DNA of 21,263 bases from positions 1-21,263 of the forward strand of contig JAKAMR010000046.1 of assembly GCA_021812785.1 (NCBI GenBank), written 5' to 3'. The notes beneath the pieces are model-generated. The model saw only the letters and a program-made list of their open reading frames with translations, made no database searches and had not been told where the DNA came from. Shown in pieces: positions 1 through 7,210 of the stretch (position 1 is its first letter; every line of letters starts with the position of its first letter). The position numbers and the translations under genes were made by a program. The stretch is from Nitrospirota bacterium (GTDB lineage: Bacteria; Nitrospirota; Thermodesulfovibrionia; Thermodesulfovibrionales; JdFR-88).

Positions 1-600
1 GGCGTCACCGCGGACGAACTTGCTCGAACCGTCCATCGCACCATAAAAGTCAGCCTCCCTGGCTATTTCTGAGCGTCTTCTTCTGGCCTCCTCCTCATCT
101 ATCAGTCCGGCGTTCAGATCGGCGTCTATGGCCATCTGTTTTCCCGGCATCGCATCAAGGGTAAACCTTGCGGCCACCTCGGCTACCCTGCCGGAGCCCT
201 TCGTTATGACTACGAAGTTTATTACTATCAGGATAAGGAACACGATGAAGCCCACGGCGCTGTTGCCACCCACGATGAACTTCCCAAAGGACTTTATCAC
301 GGTGCCCGCAGCATCCGGACCATCACTGCCGTTAAGGAGTATGAGCCTGGTCGAGGCGACCTCCAGGGCAAGCCTGTAAAGTGTCACCAAAAGCAGAATG
401 GATGGGAAGACCGAGAAATCGAGCGGTTTCTTTACGTATATCCCGGTAACAAGGATTATGATCGAAAGGCATATGGAAAGGGACAGAAAAAGATCCAGAA
501 AGAAAGGAGGCACTGGCAATATCATGACGGCCAGTATGCCCATCACGGCTGATGCTATAAGCAGGTCGGACCTTTTCTCGATCAGCGCAAGGAATTTCAT
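1..600 (-). CDS. flhA: FlhA, flagellar type III export gate protein (N-terminal 200 codons, truncated by window edge)
   Basis: FlhA is the large inner-membrane export-gate protein that couples proton flow to secretion of flagellar subunits. An ATG at 600 opens a frame that stays open to base 1, giving exactly 200 codons. The translation begins [14 protein letters not shown], followed by hydrophobic segments at roughly residues 13-35, 37-52, 60-75 and 108-130. The family hallmark follows: [20 protein letters not shown], then [20 protein letters not shown], then a run of Glu/Arg, [18 protein letters not shown] (FHIPEP loop region). The rest of the membrane domain and the cytoplasmic ring-forming domain lie off the left edge. 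The start is 16 bases beyond the flhB stop, in the usual flhB-flhA order, so it is the ninth gene of the fliL-led unit. Identification is firm. Confidence 0.97.
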   Translation of the reverse strand, partial: MKFLALIEKRSDLLIASAVMGILAVMILPVPPFFLDLFLSLSICLSIIILVTGIYVKKPLDFSVFPSILLLVTLYRLALEVASTRLILLNGSDGPDAAGTVIKSFGKFIVGGNSAVGFIVFLILIVINFVVITKGSGRVAEVAARFTLDAMPGKQMAIDADLNAGLIDEEEARRRRSEIAREADFYGAMDGSSKFVRGDA

Positions 601-616
601 TTTTGCTTTTTACCCC

Positions 617-1651
617 TCAGACCTTTCTCTTGAGCTTAAAGACATAAGCTATTATCTTCGCGACCACCTTATAGAGCTCCTCCGGGATATAGGAGTTAAC
701 GTCCTGTTTGAACAATGCCCGGGCGACCGGTTTATCCTCCACAATGGGCACCCCGTGCTCCGCGGCGATCTCTTTGATCCTCGCGGCTATATGCCCCGCG
801 CCTTTGGCTATTATTTTTGGTGCCGGAGTGGATTCCCTGTCGTAAAGAAGCGCCACCGCCAGATGGGTGGGGTTCGTAATGACAACCGTGGCCTTGGGCA
901 CCTCCTGCATCATCCTCTTCCTGGCGGCCTCCCTGCGAAGGCTCTTTATCCTGGACTTTATTACCGGGTCTCCTTCGCTCTCCCTGTATTCCTGCTTTAT
1001 CTCCTCTTTGCTCATGCGAAGGGAGCGCTCGAACTTGAATTTTTCGACTGCATAATCGGCAAAGGCAATGACCAGGAATATCCCGAACGCATCCAGCACC
1101 GCCTTCGATACGAAGGAAAATGCGGTCTTCTGCAAGGCGCCCATACCCATGGCCTGGGTGGCGGGCAGAACTTTAAAAGCCTTCTCGATGAAGGCATAAA
1201 GTACCGCCCCCCCCAGCATGAATTTAAAAAGGCTCTTTCCAAGCTCAATGAAACCGTTAAGCGAGAACAGCCTCTGAATTCCCGAAATGGGGTTCAGTTT
1301 TTCCATCTCGAAACCTAGTGGCTTTATAATGAGCCCGCCCTGGGCAAACCCGGTGCCGAGTGCCAGCACGAAGGCAAGCCCCAGAAAGGGAATGAGGATG
1401 TAGAACATGCCGATGGCGGCCTGTTTGGTCACGGCAATGGGTTCGGTCCCGTAACTCAGGGAAAGAAATTTACCGGTCATCGTGGAGAGCTTGTATATCA
1501 TGGAGGGACCGGCGAAATAGAAGACCGCTATGACGCCGGCCGTGGCCGCCATGGGACCCAGCTCGCGGCTGCGCGCGACCTGGCCTTTTTCCCTGGCCTG
1601 CTGCCTTTTTCGTGGCGTTGCTTGTTCCGTTCGTTCTTCCTGTTCAGCCAT
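617..1651 (-). CDS. flhB: FlhB, flagellar export switch protein
   Basis: FlhB is the autoproteolytic membrane protein that switches the flagellar export apparatus from rod/hook substrates to filament substrates. The 344-residue product has the standard N-terminus (MAEQEERTEQATPRKRQQAR, then EKGQVARSRE), four membrane segments between about residues 35 and 205, and a cytoplasmic domain with the self-cleavage motif NPTH at residues 260-263, cleaved between N and P in the family. Length is normal and no key residue is missing. ATG start at 1651; the fliR stop lies 8 bases upstream and flhA begins 16 bases downstream. The C-terminus ends in a short basic tail after the family motif EDKPVARALF. 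FlhB works with FliK, encoded at 12107-13996 in this window. Confidence 0.98.
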   Translation of the reverse strand: MAEQEERTEQATPRKRQQAREKGQVARSRELGPMAATAGVIAVFYFAGPSMIYKLSTMTGKFLSLSYGTEPIAVTKQAAIGMFYILIPFLGLAFVLALGTGFAQGGLIIKPLGFEMEKLNPISGIQRLFSLNGFIELGKSLFKFMLGGAVLYAFIEKAFKVLPATQAMGMGALQKTAFSFVSKAVLDAFGIFLVIAFADYAVEKFKFERSLRMSKEEIKQEYRESEGDPVIKSRIKSLRREAARKRMMQEVPKATVVITNPTHLAVALLYDRESTPAPKIIAKGAGHIAARIKEIAAEHGVPIVEDKPVARALFKQDVNSYIPEELYKVVAKIIAYVFKLKRKV

Positions 1652-1659
1652 TTCCCTCT

Positions 1660-2451
1660 TTATCCTTTAGCCAATGAAATGATCCGGAACACGTCGCTTC
1701 TTGCGCCGTCAAGATAAGACCCTATGACATTCATGAATACCGGAAGCCCGAGTATCAGCAGAACGAAACCCACCAGCATGTACAAGGGATAACTGACGAA
1801 AAAGATATTCATCTGCGGGGCCGCCTTTTGCAGGAAGCCAAGAAGCAGATTGATCGTAAGCCCGGCTATGAGCACCGGGGCCGCAAGTTTAAGAGAGATG
1901 ACGAACATCTTACCCGACATGGCAAGGACGGCAGGCGCCAGGTGGCTGATCGAGACCTTCCCCGGGGGCGCCCACTCAAAACTCCTTACAAAGGCGAATA
2001 TGAGCTCATGGTGCCCGTCCACGATAAGAAAAAAAAGCATCGCTATCATGCTGTACAGCGTTGTGAGCTCGGTGGCCTGTCCCATCTCGGGATTAAGGAT
2101 GGTGGCCATGGAAAGCCCCATCGCCATGCTCATGATCTGCCCGGCCATCTCCACGGCGAAAAATACAAGCCTGAAACAAAATCCTATCGCCATGCCCAGA
2201 AAAACCTCCCTTATTATCACGCCAGCTATCTCCGGCCTGGCGGGAATGGGGAAACTCACAACCGGCGTAAGCACAAGGGCAAGCGTCACGGCGAATGCCA
2301 CACGGATACGCAGCGGAAAAAGCGTGGAGGAGAAAAACGGCATAAACGCAACAGCGGTCGACGTCCTCAAGAGCACCAGGAGGAAGACCGGAAGGTAAGA
2401 CGCGAATATGTTCATGTTTGCCGCATGCATGATACCGCTGAAACTATTCAA
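1660..2451 (-). CDS. fliR: FliR, flagellar export gate protein
   Basis: FliR forms, with FliP and FliQ, the helical export-gate channel inside the MS ring. The 263-residue product is strongly hydrophobic with about six membrane segments. It carries typical FliR stretches such as SMAMGLSMATILNPEMG near residues 110-126 and LLLGFLQKAAPQMNIFFVSYP near 205-225. The first codon is TTG at 2451, preceded by GAGGTG eight bases upstream. Two in-frame ATGs follow at codons 8 and 13 (2430 and 2415) but have no visible Shine-Dalgarno, so TTG is preferred with moderate certainty. The 79-base gap after fliQ is the widest inside this unit and I see no promoter or terminator in it. The gene ends 8 bases before flhB. 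Confidence 0.95.
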   Translation of the reverse strand: MNSFSGIMHAANMNIFASYLPVFLLVLLRTSTAVAFMPFFSSTLFPLRIRVAFAVTLALVLTPVVSFPIPARPEIAGVIIREVFLGMAIGFCFRLVFFAVEMAGQIMSMAMGLSMATILNPEMGQATELTTLYSMIAMLFFLIVDGHHELIFAFVRSFEWAPPGKVSISHLAPAVLAMSGKMFVISLKLAAPVLIAGLTINLLLGFLQKAAPQMNIFFVSYPLYMLVGFVLLILGLPVFMNVIGSYLDGARSDVFRIISLAKG

Positions 2452-2530
2452 GGCCTTCGCACCTCATATGACCGGAGATATTTATTAAAAGACCCATTCT
2501 TATGAGTCCGTCTCTTGCCACTTTTTCCCG

Positions 2531-2800
2531 TCACCTCACGTAATTGGGGATGTTGTTTATGAGGTCGTGCGTATAATCGACCATTATCTTCGTCAGCCAC
2601 GGGGACAGTACAAACAGGCATACGAAGACCGCTATGATCTTAGGGACGAAAGTGAGAGTGAACTCCTGTATCTGGGTGACGGCCTGAAAAATGCTTATCA
2701 GAAGTCCCGTAACAAGGCTGACAAGCAGCATGGGACCGGAGACAAGCAGTATTGTCTTGAAAGCCTCTGAGGATAGCTGTCTTAAAACGTCCGGGTTCAA
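2531..2800 (-). CDS. fliQ: FliQ, flagellar export gate protein (TTG start)
   Basis: FliQ is the small two-helix subunit of the FliPQR export gate. The frame is open upstream to an ATG at 2839, but that would add 13 non-homologous residues and overlap fliP by 43 bases. The better start is TTG at 2800, preceded by AAGGAG six bases upstream. It gives 89 residues, the normal FliQ length, beginning LNPDVLRQLSSEAFKTILLV (first residue read as Met). Two hydrophobic helices surround the family signature FQAVTQIQEFTLTFVPKI. The TTG overlaps the fliP stop as TTGA (2797-2800), the equivalent of the ATGA overlaps used elsewhere in this unit, which suggests translational coupling. Confidence 0.95.
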   Translation of the reverse strand: MNPDVLRQLSSEAFKTILLVSGPMLLVSLVTGLLISIFQAVTQIQEFTLTFVPKIIAVFVCLFVLSPWLTKIMVDYTHDLINNIPNYVR

Positions 2801-3450
2801 TGGAAACTCCTTATTATCGATCCCGTAACCAGGTTCCATCCGTCCACAAGCACGAACAGCAGCAGTTTGAACGGCAGGGATATGAGCGCCGGGGGCAGCA
2901 TCATCATCCCCATGGAAAGCAGGATACTGGAGACTATCATGTCTATAACCAGGAAAGGCAGGTATATAAGAAACCCTATCTCAAAGGCGGTTTTAAGCTC
3001 GCTTATCACGAACGCCGGTACTATTACCCTTAGCGGCAGGGCCTGCGGGTTCGTTGTGTCAAGCCCGTCAAAATGGTCCTCCCTGCCTATCTTAACGAAC
3101 AGCGCCAGGTCCTTCTGCCTGGTCTGTTTCAGCATGAAGGTCTTTATGGGCGGAGCGGCCCTGTCAAAGGCCACCTGCATCGGTATCTGCTTTGCGATGT
3201 ACGGGTTCAAGGCGTCCTTTGTTATCGTATTCAAAGTGGGCGACATTATGAAGAGAGTAAGGAAGATGGAAAGGCCGATTATCACCGTGTTCGGCGGTAT
3301 CTGCTGGCCGCCGATGGCCTGGCGCATGAATGACAGCACTATCACTATCCTCGTAAACGAGGTGAACATTATCAATATGGCAGGCAGAACGGAAAGGAAA
3401 CTTATAAGGAAAAAGACCCCTACCAGCGAGTTTGGCGAACCGAAGCTCAT
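2797..3450 (-). CDS. fliP: FliP, flagellar export gate protein without N-terminal signal peptide
   Basis: FliP is the core pentameric subunit of the flagellar export gate. The 217-residue product contains the family signatures LPAILIMFTSFTRIVIVLSF (residues 21-40), QQIPPNTVIIGLSIFLTLFI (about 49-68), and a C-terminal segment with FEIGFLIYLPFLVIDMIVSS. The ATG at 3450 overlaps the fliO stop as ATGA (3447-3450) and is preceded by AAGGA. The protein starts almost at the first gate helix and lacks the cleavable signal peptide and periplasmic lead-in known from enterobacterial FliP (about 245 residues). An in-frame TGA at 3489-3487, 12 codons upstream, with no start codon between, rules out a longer form. 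Confidence 0.97.
   Translation of the reverse strand: MSFGSPNSLVGVFFLISFLSVLPAILIMFTSFTRIVIVLSFMRQAIGGQQIPPNTVIIGLSIFLTLFIMSPTLNTITKDALNPYIAKQIPMQVAFDRAAPPIKTFMLKQTRQKDLALFVKIGREDHFDGLDTTNPQALPLRVIVPAFVISELKTAFEIGFLIYLPFLVIDMIVSSILLSMGMMMLPPALISLPFKLLLFVLVDGWNLVTGSIIRSFH
2798..2812 (-). promoter_or_regulatory. Ribosome-binding site and TTG start that set the fliQ N-terminus
   Basis: AAGGAG (2812-2807) lies six bases before TTG (2800-2798), within the last codons of fliP. This decides the 89-residue form of FliQ over a 102-residue reading from the ATG at 2839. Confidence 0.85.
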
Positions 3451-3734
3451 AGGGCGCCGTCCTTCTTCAGCAGGTTTTTTGATGTCTCAAGCTCCAGTTC
3501 ATGGCTGGAATATATCTTCATGAGCTTAAGTTCCGTAGGAGTAACGCCCACCAGGAGCACATCGTTTCCGAGCCTCATAAGGGCGATCCCCTTTTTTGGC
3601 CCGAACCCCTGGTACGCCAGCATGCTGAGGATGCCGGGCTTGCCCTGGCGCTTTCTTACGAATGCGGCCGCCGCATATATGAGCCCTATGACCAGGCCCA
3701 GCGCGGCAAACATCCTTAAGTAAGTCAGTATCAT
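3447..3734 (-). CDS. fliO: FliO, flagellar export apparatus assembly protein
   Basis: FliO is a small bitopic membrane protein that helps FliP assemble into the export gate. The 95-residue product has one membrane helix near residues 8-26 ([16 protein letters not shown]), a basic stop-transfer patch (VRKRQGKPG), and a cytoplasmic beta-rich domain containing [20 protein letters not shown], typical of FliO. Sequence conservation in this family is weak, so position between fliN and fliP supports the call. The ATG at 3734 overlaps the fliN stop (ATGA, 3731-3734), and its own stop overlaps the fliP start in the same way, so fliN-fliO-fliP are probably coupled in translation. Confidence 0.92.
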   Translation of the reverse strand: MILTYLRMFAALGLVIGLIYAAAAFVRKRQGKPGILSMLAYQGFGPKKGIALMRLGNDVLLVGVTPTELKLMKIYSSHELELETSKNLLKKDGAL

Positions 3735-4072
3735 CTGAGGTTCCTTATCCTCTCGACGGGGCTTATGATGTCTGTAAGGCGGACGCCGAATTTCTCGTTG
3801 ATCACAACGACCTCTCCCCTGGCCACCAGCTTGCCGTTCACAAGCACCTCCAGCGGCTCGCCGGCCAGTTTGTCCAGCTCCACTACAGACCCCTGCCCCA
3901 GCTGAAGCAGATCCCTTATCAGCATCCTCGTGTTGCCAAGCTCCACCGTAACCTCCAGCGGTATGTCCAGCAGAAAATCTATGTCTTTGTCTTTTCCGGA
4001 CTGGCCTTTTTCTGGTTCCTGCGGGACGGCCTCATCCCCATTCAGCTCCTTCAACTTGCTTTCTTCGCTCAT
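3731..4072 (-). CDS. fliN: FliN, flagellar motor switch protein
   Basis: FliN forms the lower rim of the C ring, where it takes part in rotational switching and docks the FliH-FliI export complex. The 113-residue product has a short charged N-terminal tail (about residues 1-30, rich in Glu, Lys and Gln) and a SpoA/SwrD-type surface-presentation domain from about 34 to 110. Within the domain are [40 protein letters not shown] and [17 protein letters not shown]. Length is close to the minimal FliN form, without a CheC-like or CheY-binding extension. ATG at 4072, one base beyond the fliM stop at 4074. Confidence 0.97.
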   Translation of the reverse strand: MSEESKLKELNGDEAVPQEPEKGQSGKDKDIDFLLDIPLEVTVELGNTRMLIRDLLQLGQGSVVELDKLAGEPLEVLVNGKLVARGEVVVINEKFGVRLTDIISPVERIRNLR

Positions 4073-4073
4073 T

Positions 4074-5066
4074 TTAAAGGCTCTCCTCTTTTGGCTTGGG
4101 CTCGATTACCCTTGTCACCTTAACTGCCTGGTTGCCCCTGCACTGGCCGGGACGGCCCATAAATTTGCGGATGCCCTGCACCCGGACATCCATCTCGTCT
4201 TCAACCGATTTGCCTATTTTTATTACGCTGCCAACACCAAGGTCCAGTATCTCCCCAAAGGTGAGTTGGGCCCTGCCAAGCTCGGCCGATACGAACACTC
4301 TCGAATCAGCCAGAGTCTCCTTGAGCTTCGTCACCCACCTGGCGTCTATGTCAAACTTTTCGCCCTGTATGCCCGAATTCAGCTTGTCCTTCACCGGCTC
4401 TATCATCGAATACGGGAAAGCAAGGAAGAGTTTCCCGGTGAAATCCTCGACCTCCACATTGATCTCCACCTTGATCACTATCTCGCTTGGAGAAGCAATG
4501 GTGACAAATTGCGGGTTCATCTCCGAAAAGACATACTCCGGGCTGGCCTTGAGGATAATGGACCACGCCTCCCCGATGTCCGCAAGAGCAATGTTGATTA
4601 TCTTCTTTATGACCATGTTCTCTATCGAGGTAAAGGACCTCCCTTCAGACTTCACATAGGGAGTGCTCTTGCCTCCAAAGAAGAACTCCACAAGACCAAA
4701 GACGAGAGGCGCCTCCATCACGGCAAGCGCATAGCCCTTAAGCGGGTTCATCTTGAATACGTTTATGTTTGACGGGAAAGGGATGCTCTTCATGAACTCG
4801 CCAAACTTCACGATCTGCATGCTGTTTACGCTTATGTCCACGAACCGCATGATGAGATTGGAAAGCGAGTTCCTGAACTGCCTTGAAAACCGTTCGTTCA
4901 CTATCTCCAGACCGGGCATGCGTCCGCGGATTATCCTCTCCTGGCTGGCAAAATCATAAGAGCGGGCACCGGTGACATGGTGCTCTCCTACCTCTGTTTC
5001 TATCTCGCCAGCGTCTACGCCCTTTAAAAGGGCATCGACTTCATCCTGTGAAAGTATGTCGCTCAT
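4074..5066 (-). CDS. fliM: FliM, flagellar motor switch protein
   Basis: FliM is the middle C-ring protein that receives phospho-CheY and passes the switch signal to FliG. The 330-residue product keeps the N-terminal CheY-binding motif [12 protein letters not shown] at residues 5-16, a CheC-like middle domain (about 45-230, including [16 protein letters not shown] and FFFGGKS), and a C-terminal SpoA domain (about 250-320, with [20 protein letters not shown]). No deletion is visible. ATG at 5066 overlaps the fliL stop (ATGA, 5063-5066). The intact CheY-binding motif implies the organism uses chemotaxis, though no che gene is in this window. Confidence 0.98.
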   Translation of the reverse strand: MSDILSQDEVDALLKGVDAGEIETEVGEHHVTGARSYDFASQERIIRGRMPGLEIVNERFSRQFRNSLSNLIMRFVDISVNSMQIVKFGEFMKSIPFPSNINVFKMNPLKGYALAVMEAPLVFGLVEFFFGGKSTPYVKSEGRSFTSIENMVIKKIINIALADIGEAWSIILKASPEYVFSEMNPQFVTIASPSEIVIKVEINVEVEDFTGKLFLAFPYSMIEPVKDKLNSGIQGEKFDIDARWVTKLKETLADSRVFVSAELGRAQLTFGEILDLGVGSVIKIGKSVEDEMDVRVQGIRKFMGRPGQCRGNQAVKVTRVIEPKPKEESL

Positions 5067-5545
5067 TGCATCACAAATTCCGTAAAGTAAACGTTCTTCA
5101 CCACGGGCTGGCCCAGCGCCTGGTTGGCCCTGAGGATCATCTCGTCCTTAAGCTGCATCTTTCCGTCAGCAGAGGTAATATCGTCGACTGTCTTGCTGCC
5201 CAAAAGGGTAATTATGGCATCCCTGAGCTGGGGCTTTTTCATGGCCACAAGCTGCCCGCCCGCGGCATTTGTCACTTCAAACTGCAGTGTCATCTTTAAA
5301 AACCTGCCTGGGTCGGCCAGATTGAGGATGAAAGGATCCATGGCGACAAGGACGCTGACGGAATCAGTCTTTTTTGCTGCAACCGCCGGAGAGGAGCTGC
5401 TTTTGCCCCCTTTAAAAATGTACAGCCCGCCGCCCCCTATGATCCCTATCAATATCACGCCTATCAGAGCCATTTTAAGAGTAACTTTCTTTTTTCCGGA
5501 TTTTTCGTAATCGCCGTTGACTTCGCTCTTTAATTCGTCCGGCAT
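5063..5545 (-). CDS. fliL: FliL, flagellar basal-body/stator-associated protein
   Basis: FliL is an inner-membrane protein that rings the stator units and supports motor torque. The 160-residue product has a basic cytoplasmic tail, one membrane helix near residues 23-45 (MALIGVILIGIIGGGGLYIF), a Ser/Ala linker, and the periplasmic FliL domain (about 60-160) with DPFILNLADPGRFLKMTLQF and a C-terminal YFTEFVMQ ending. ATG at 5545 follows GGAGG by 13 bases, a somewhat long spacing filled by an A-rich run. It is the first gene of the fliLMNOPQR-flhBA unit, and a sigma-54-type promoter lies about 55 bases upstream. MotA and MotB, often neighbours of fliL, are absent here. Confidence 0.96.
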   Translation of the reverse strand: MPDELKSEVNGDYEKSGKKKVTLKMALIGVILIGIIGGGGLYIFKGGKSSSSPAVAAKKTDSVSVLVAMDPFILNLADPGRFLKMTLQFEVTNAAGGQLVAMKKPQLRDAIITLLGSKTVDDITSADGKMQLKDEMILRANQALGQPVVKNVYFTEFVMQ

Positions 5546-5600
5546 TTTTTTTTGACATCCTCCGTTGATCTATTTTTCAACCAGCTTCAGGAGGATAATA

Positions 5601-5616
5601 AACAAATACCATGCCA
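5601..5616 (-). promoter_or_regulatory. Sigma-54 (-24/-12) promoter of the fliL-flhA unit
   Basis: On the minus strand this reads TGGCATGGTATTTGTT. It matches the RpoN consensus TGGCACG-N4-TTGC at the -24 GG, the TTG of the -12 block and the 12-base spacing. The two departures are T for C within the -24 block and T for C at -12. The predicted start point is near 5590, giving a leader of about 45 bases containing the GGAGG of fliL. It lies in the 208-base gap between pyruvate kinase and fliL, where I see no other gene. The call rests on motif, position and the two similar sites at 14026 and 20874. Confidence 0.75.
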
Positions 5617-5753
5617 GAGGATAAGTAATTGTTTTTTAAGAATAAGTTTAAAAAGGGCTGGTTTCAGAATGGCGGGTTTGTCAAAAAAATGACTGGAGGC
5701 CAAAGGACAGCGCCCGGCACTGTACGGAAAAGTGACAAGGGGAAAAGGCTGGG

Positions 5754-7163
5754 TTACTCTTTGCCTATAATGTGCAGTTTCATAAGGCGGGTAGTGCCCT
5801 GCTTGTTGGGTACACCGGCGGTGATCACGATTATATCGCCATTTTTTGCGAGCTTTTCAGAAAGGAGAGCTTTTTCAACCTCCCTGAACTGCTCCTCCAT
5901 GCTGGCAACTCTGCGGATCTTGCGGGCAAGCACGCCCCAGTAAAGGGCCATCCTGCGCAATACCAGCTCCGACGGGCTGAAGGCGATTATGTCCACTTCC
6001 GGGCGCAGCATGGAGACAAGCCTTGCGGTAGACCCCGACTGGGTGAATGCTATGATATATTTTGCCTTTACGCTTTGAGCCGCGTCAGCGGCCGCCCGGG
6101 CAACGGCCTCGGAAAAAGTCCCTTTCTGCTGGTAGCGGCTCCTTACCGGCAAGGACAGCTCGGTTTCCTCTATGATCCTGCCCATCATCTCCACAGTCTC
6201 AAGCGGGTATTTTCCGACTGATGTCTCTTGTGAGAGCATAACCGCGTCCGCCCCATCCAGTATGGCGTTGGAGACGTCGGTGGTCTCAGCCCTCGTCGGG
6301 CGCGGGCGTTCAGTCATGGATTCAAGCATCTCCGTGGCGATTATCACGAATTTCCCTGCCTTGTTAGCCTTCTCTATAAGAGATTTTTGGGCGATGGGCA
6401 CATTTTCGGGCGGTATCTCAACCCCCAGATCACCTCTGGCCACCATTATCCCTTCAACCAGGGGCAATATCTCGTCCAGGTCCCTTATAGCCTGCGGGGT
6501 CTCTATCTTGGCTATTATGGGAAGGGCCTCCGCGTCCTCTTTTTTCAGAAAATCCAACAGGGCAAGGACATCGTTGCGGGTGCGCACAAATGAAAGCGCC
6601 ACATAATCAACTCCCATCCTCAAGCCAAGGCGCAGGTCCGCTTCGTCTTTTTTGGTGAATGACGTGTCAACCGGCTTGAGCCCCGGCAGGTTCACACCTT
6701 TTTTTTCTTTTAGAACACCGCCCATCTTTACGACCGTCCCAAGGTAGTCCGTGCCCTTTTCCGTTATCTGCAGCTCTATGAGCCCGTCGCTCAGCAATAT
6801 GCGGTTACCTTCCTCTGAGGCCTCTATCAAATGTGGATATTTTATATAAATGGTGTTTTCGTCCCCGGGACCCCCTCCCCGCCTGACAGTTAATTCCTGT
6901 CCTTTCTTCAGCTCTATTTGCCCGCCCTTGAGGGTGCCAAGGCGTATCTTGATGCCCTGGAGGTCCTGCATGATCGCTACGGTCTTTTTTAGCCTTTCAG
7001 CCTCCTCCCGTATGGTCCTTATCGCGCTTTCATGGAACGCATGGGTGCCGTGGGAAAAGTTTAGGCGGGCCACGTTCATGCCGCTTGTTATGAGACCGCT
7101 TATCATCCGCCGGTCAATGGAGACTGGTCCGATGGTGCAGATTATCTTTGCCTTCCTTCGCAT
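5754..7163 (-). CDS. pyk: Pyruvate kinase
   Basis: Pyruvate kinase converts phosphoenolpyruvate and ADP to pyruvate and ATP in the last step of glycolysis. The 469-residue product has the full barrel and C-terminal domain of the short bacterial form, without the extra C-terminal PEP-utiliser-like domain. Visible motifs: ARLNFSHG (32-39), the catalytic-lysine segment AKIE (218-221), VARGDLGVEI (241-250), MLESM (279-283), RPTRAE (288-293) and YP..ETVEMM after 319. Several positions depart from the common sequence: QGIKIR where QGPKIR is usual (69-74), ATEML for ATQML (276-280) and LSQET for LSGET (310-314). The ATG at 7163 has no visible Shine-Dalgarno. The gene lies 47 bases after the GGDEF-EAL gene on the same strand, so it may share its transcript. 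Its position among flagellar genes is unusual. Confidence 0.96.
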   Translation of the reverse strand: MRRKAKIICTIGPVSIDRRMISGLITSGMNVARLNFSHGTHAFHESAIRTIREEAERLKKTVAIMQDLQGIKIRLGTLKGGQIELKKGQELTVRRGGGPGDENTIYIKYPHLIEASEEGNRILLSDGLIELQITEKGTDYLGTVVKMGGVLKEKKGVNLPGLKPVDTSFTKKDEADLRLGLRMGVDYVALSFVRTRNDVLALLDFLKKEDAEALPIIAKIETPQAIRDLDEILPLVEGIMVARGDLGVEIPPENVPIAQKSLIEKANKAGKFVIIATEMLESMTERPRPTRAETTDVSNAILDGADAVMLSQETSVGKYPLETVEMMGRIIEETELSLPVRSRYQQKGTFSEAVARAAADAAQSVKAKYIIAFTQSGSTARLVSMLRPEVDIIAFSPSELVLRRMALYWGVLARKIRRVASMEEQFREVEKALLSEKLAKNGDIIVITAGVPNKQGTTRLMKLHIIGKE

Positions 7164-7169
7164 GAGTTT

Positions 7170-7198
7170 AAGTTAGCACAAGGGCAATATGTTGGCAA
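7170..7198 (-). promoter_or_regulatory. Possible sigma-70-type promoter directly before pyk
   Basis: The minus strand has TTGCCA (7198-7193) and TAACTT (7175-7170) separated by 17 bases. Both hexamers are only partial matches to TTGACA and TATAAT. Transcription would start about seven bases further, at or next to the A of the pyk ATG (7163), which would make the message leaderless. This fits the missing Shine-Dalgarno, but a motif of this quality can arise by chance. Confidence 0.35.
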
Positions 7199-7210
7199 AC
7201 GGAAGCTATT

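Noticed and set aside
398..1318. Plus-strand open frame of 306 codons
   Set aside because: Antisense to flhB and flhA, which have clear family motifs. The translation resembles no protein family.
2452..2530. Possible sigma-54 promoter (TGGCAAG) in the fliQ-fliR gap
   Set aside because: The GG element has no TTG at the required distance.
3930..4772. Plus-strand open frame of 280 codons
   Set aside because: Antisense to fliN and fliM, a shadow of their codon bias.
5545..5553. Run of nine A at the fliL start codon as a slippage site
   Set aside because: It lies upstream of and at the start codon, so slippage would not change the reading frame.
5708..5724. Hairpin ACAGTGC/GCGCTGT after pyk as a terminator
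   Set aside because: The stem is fair, but no T-run follows directly; the next T-run is about 15 bases away. Too weak to call, so the pyk 3' end remains undefined and read-through into fliL is possible.
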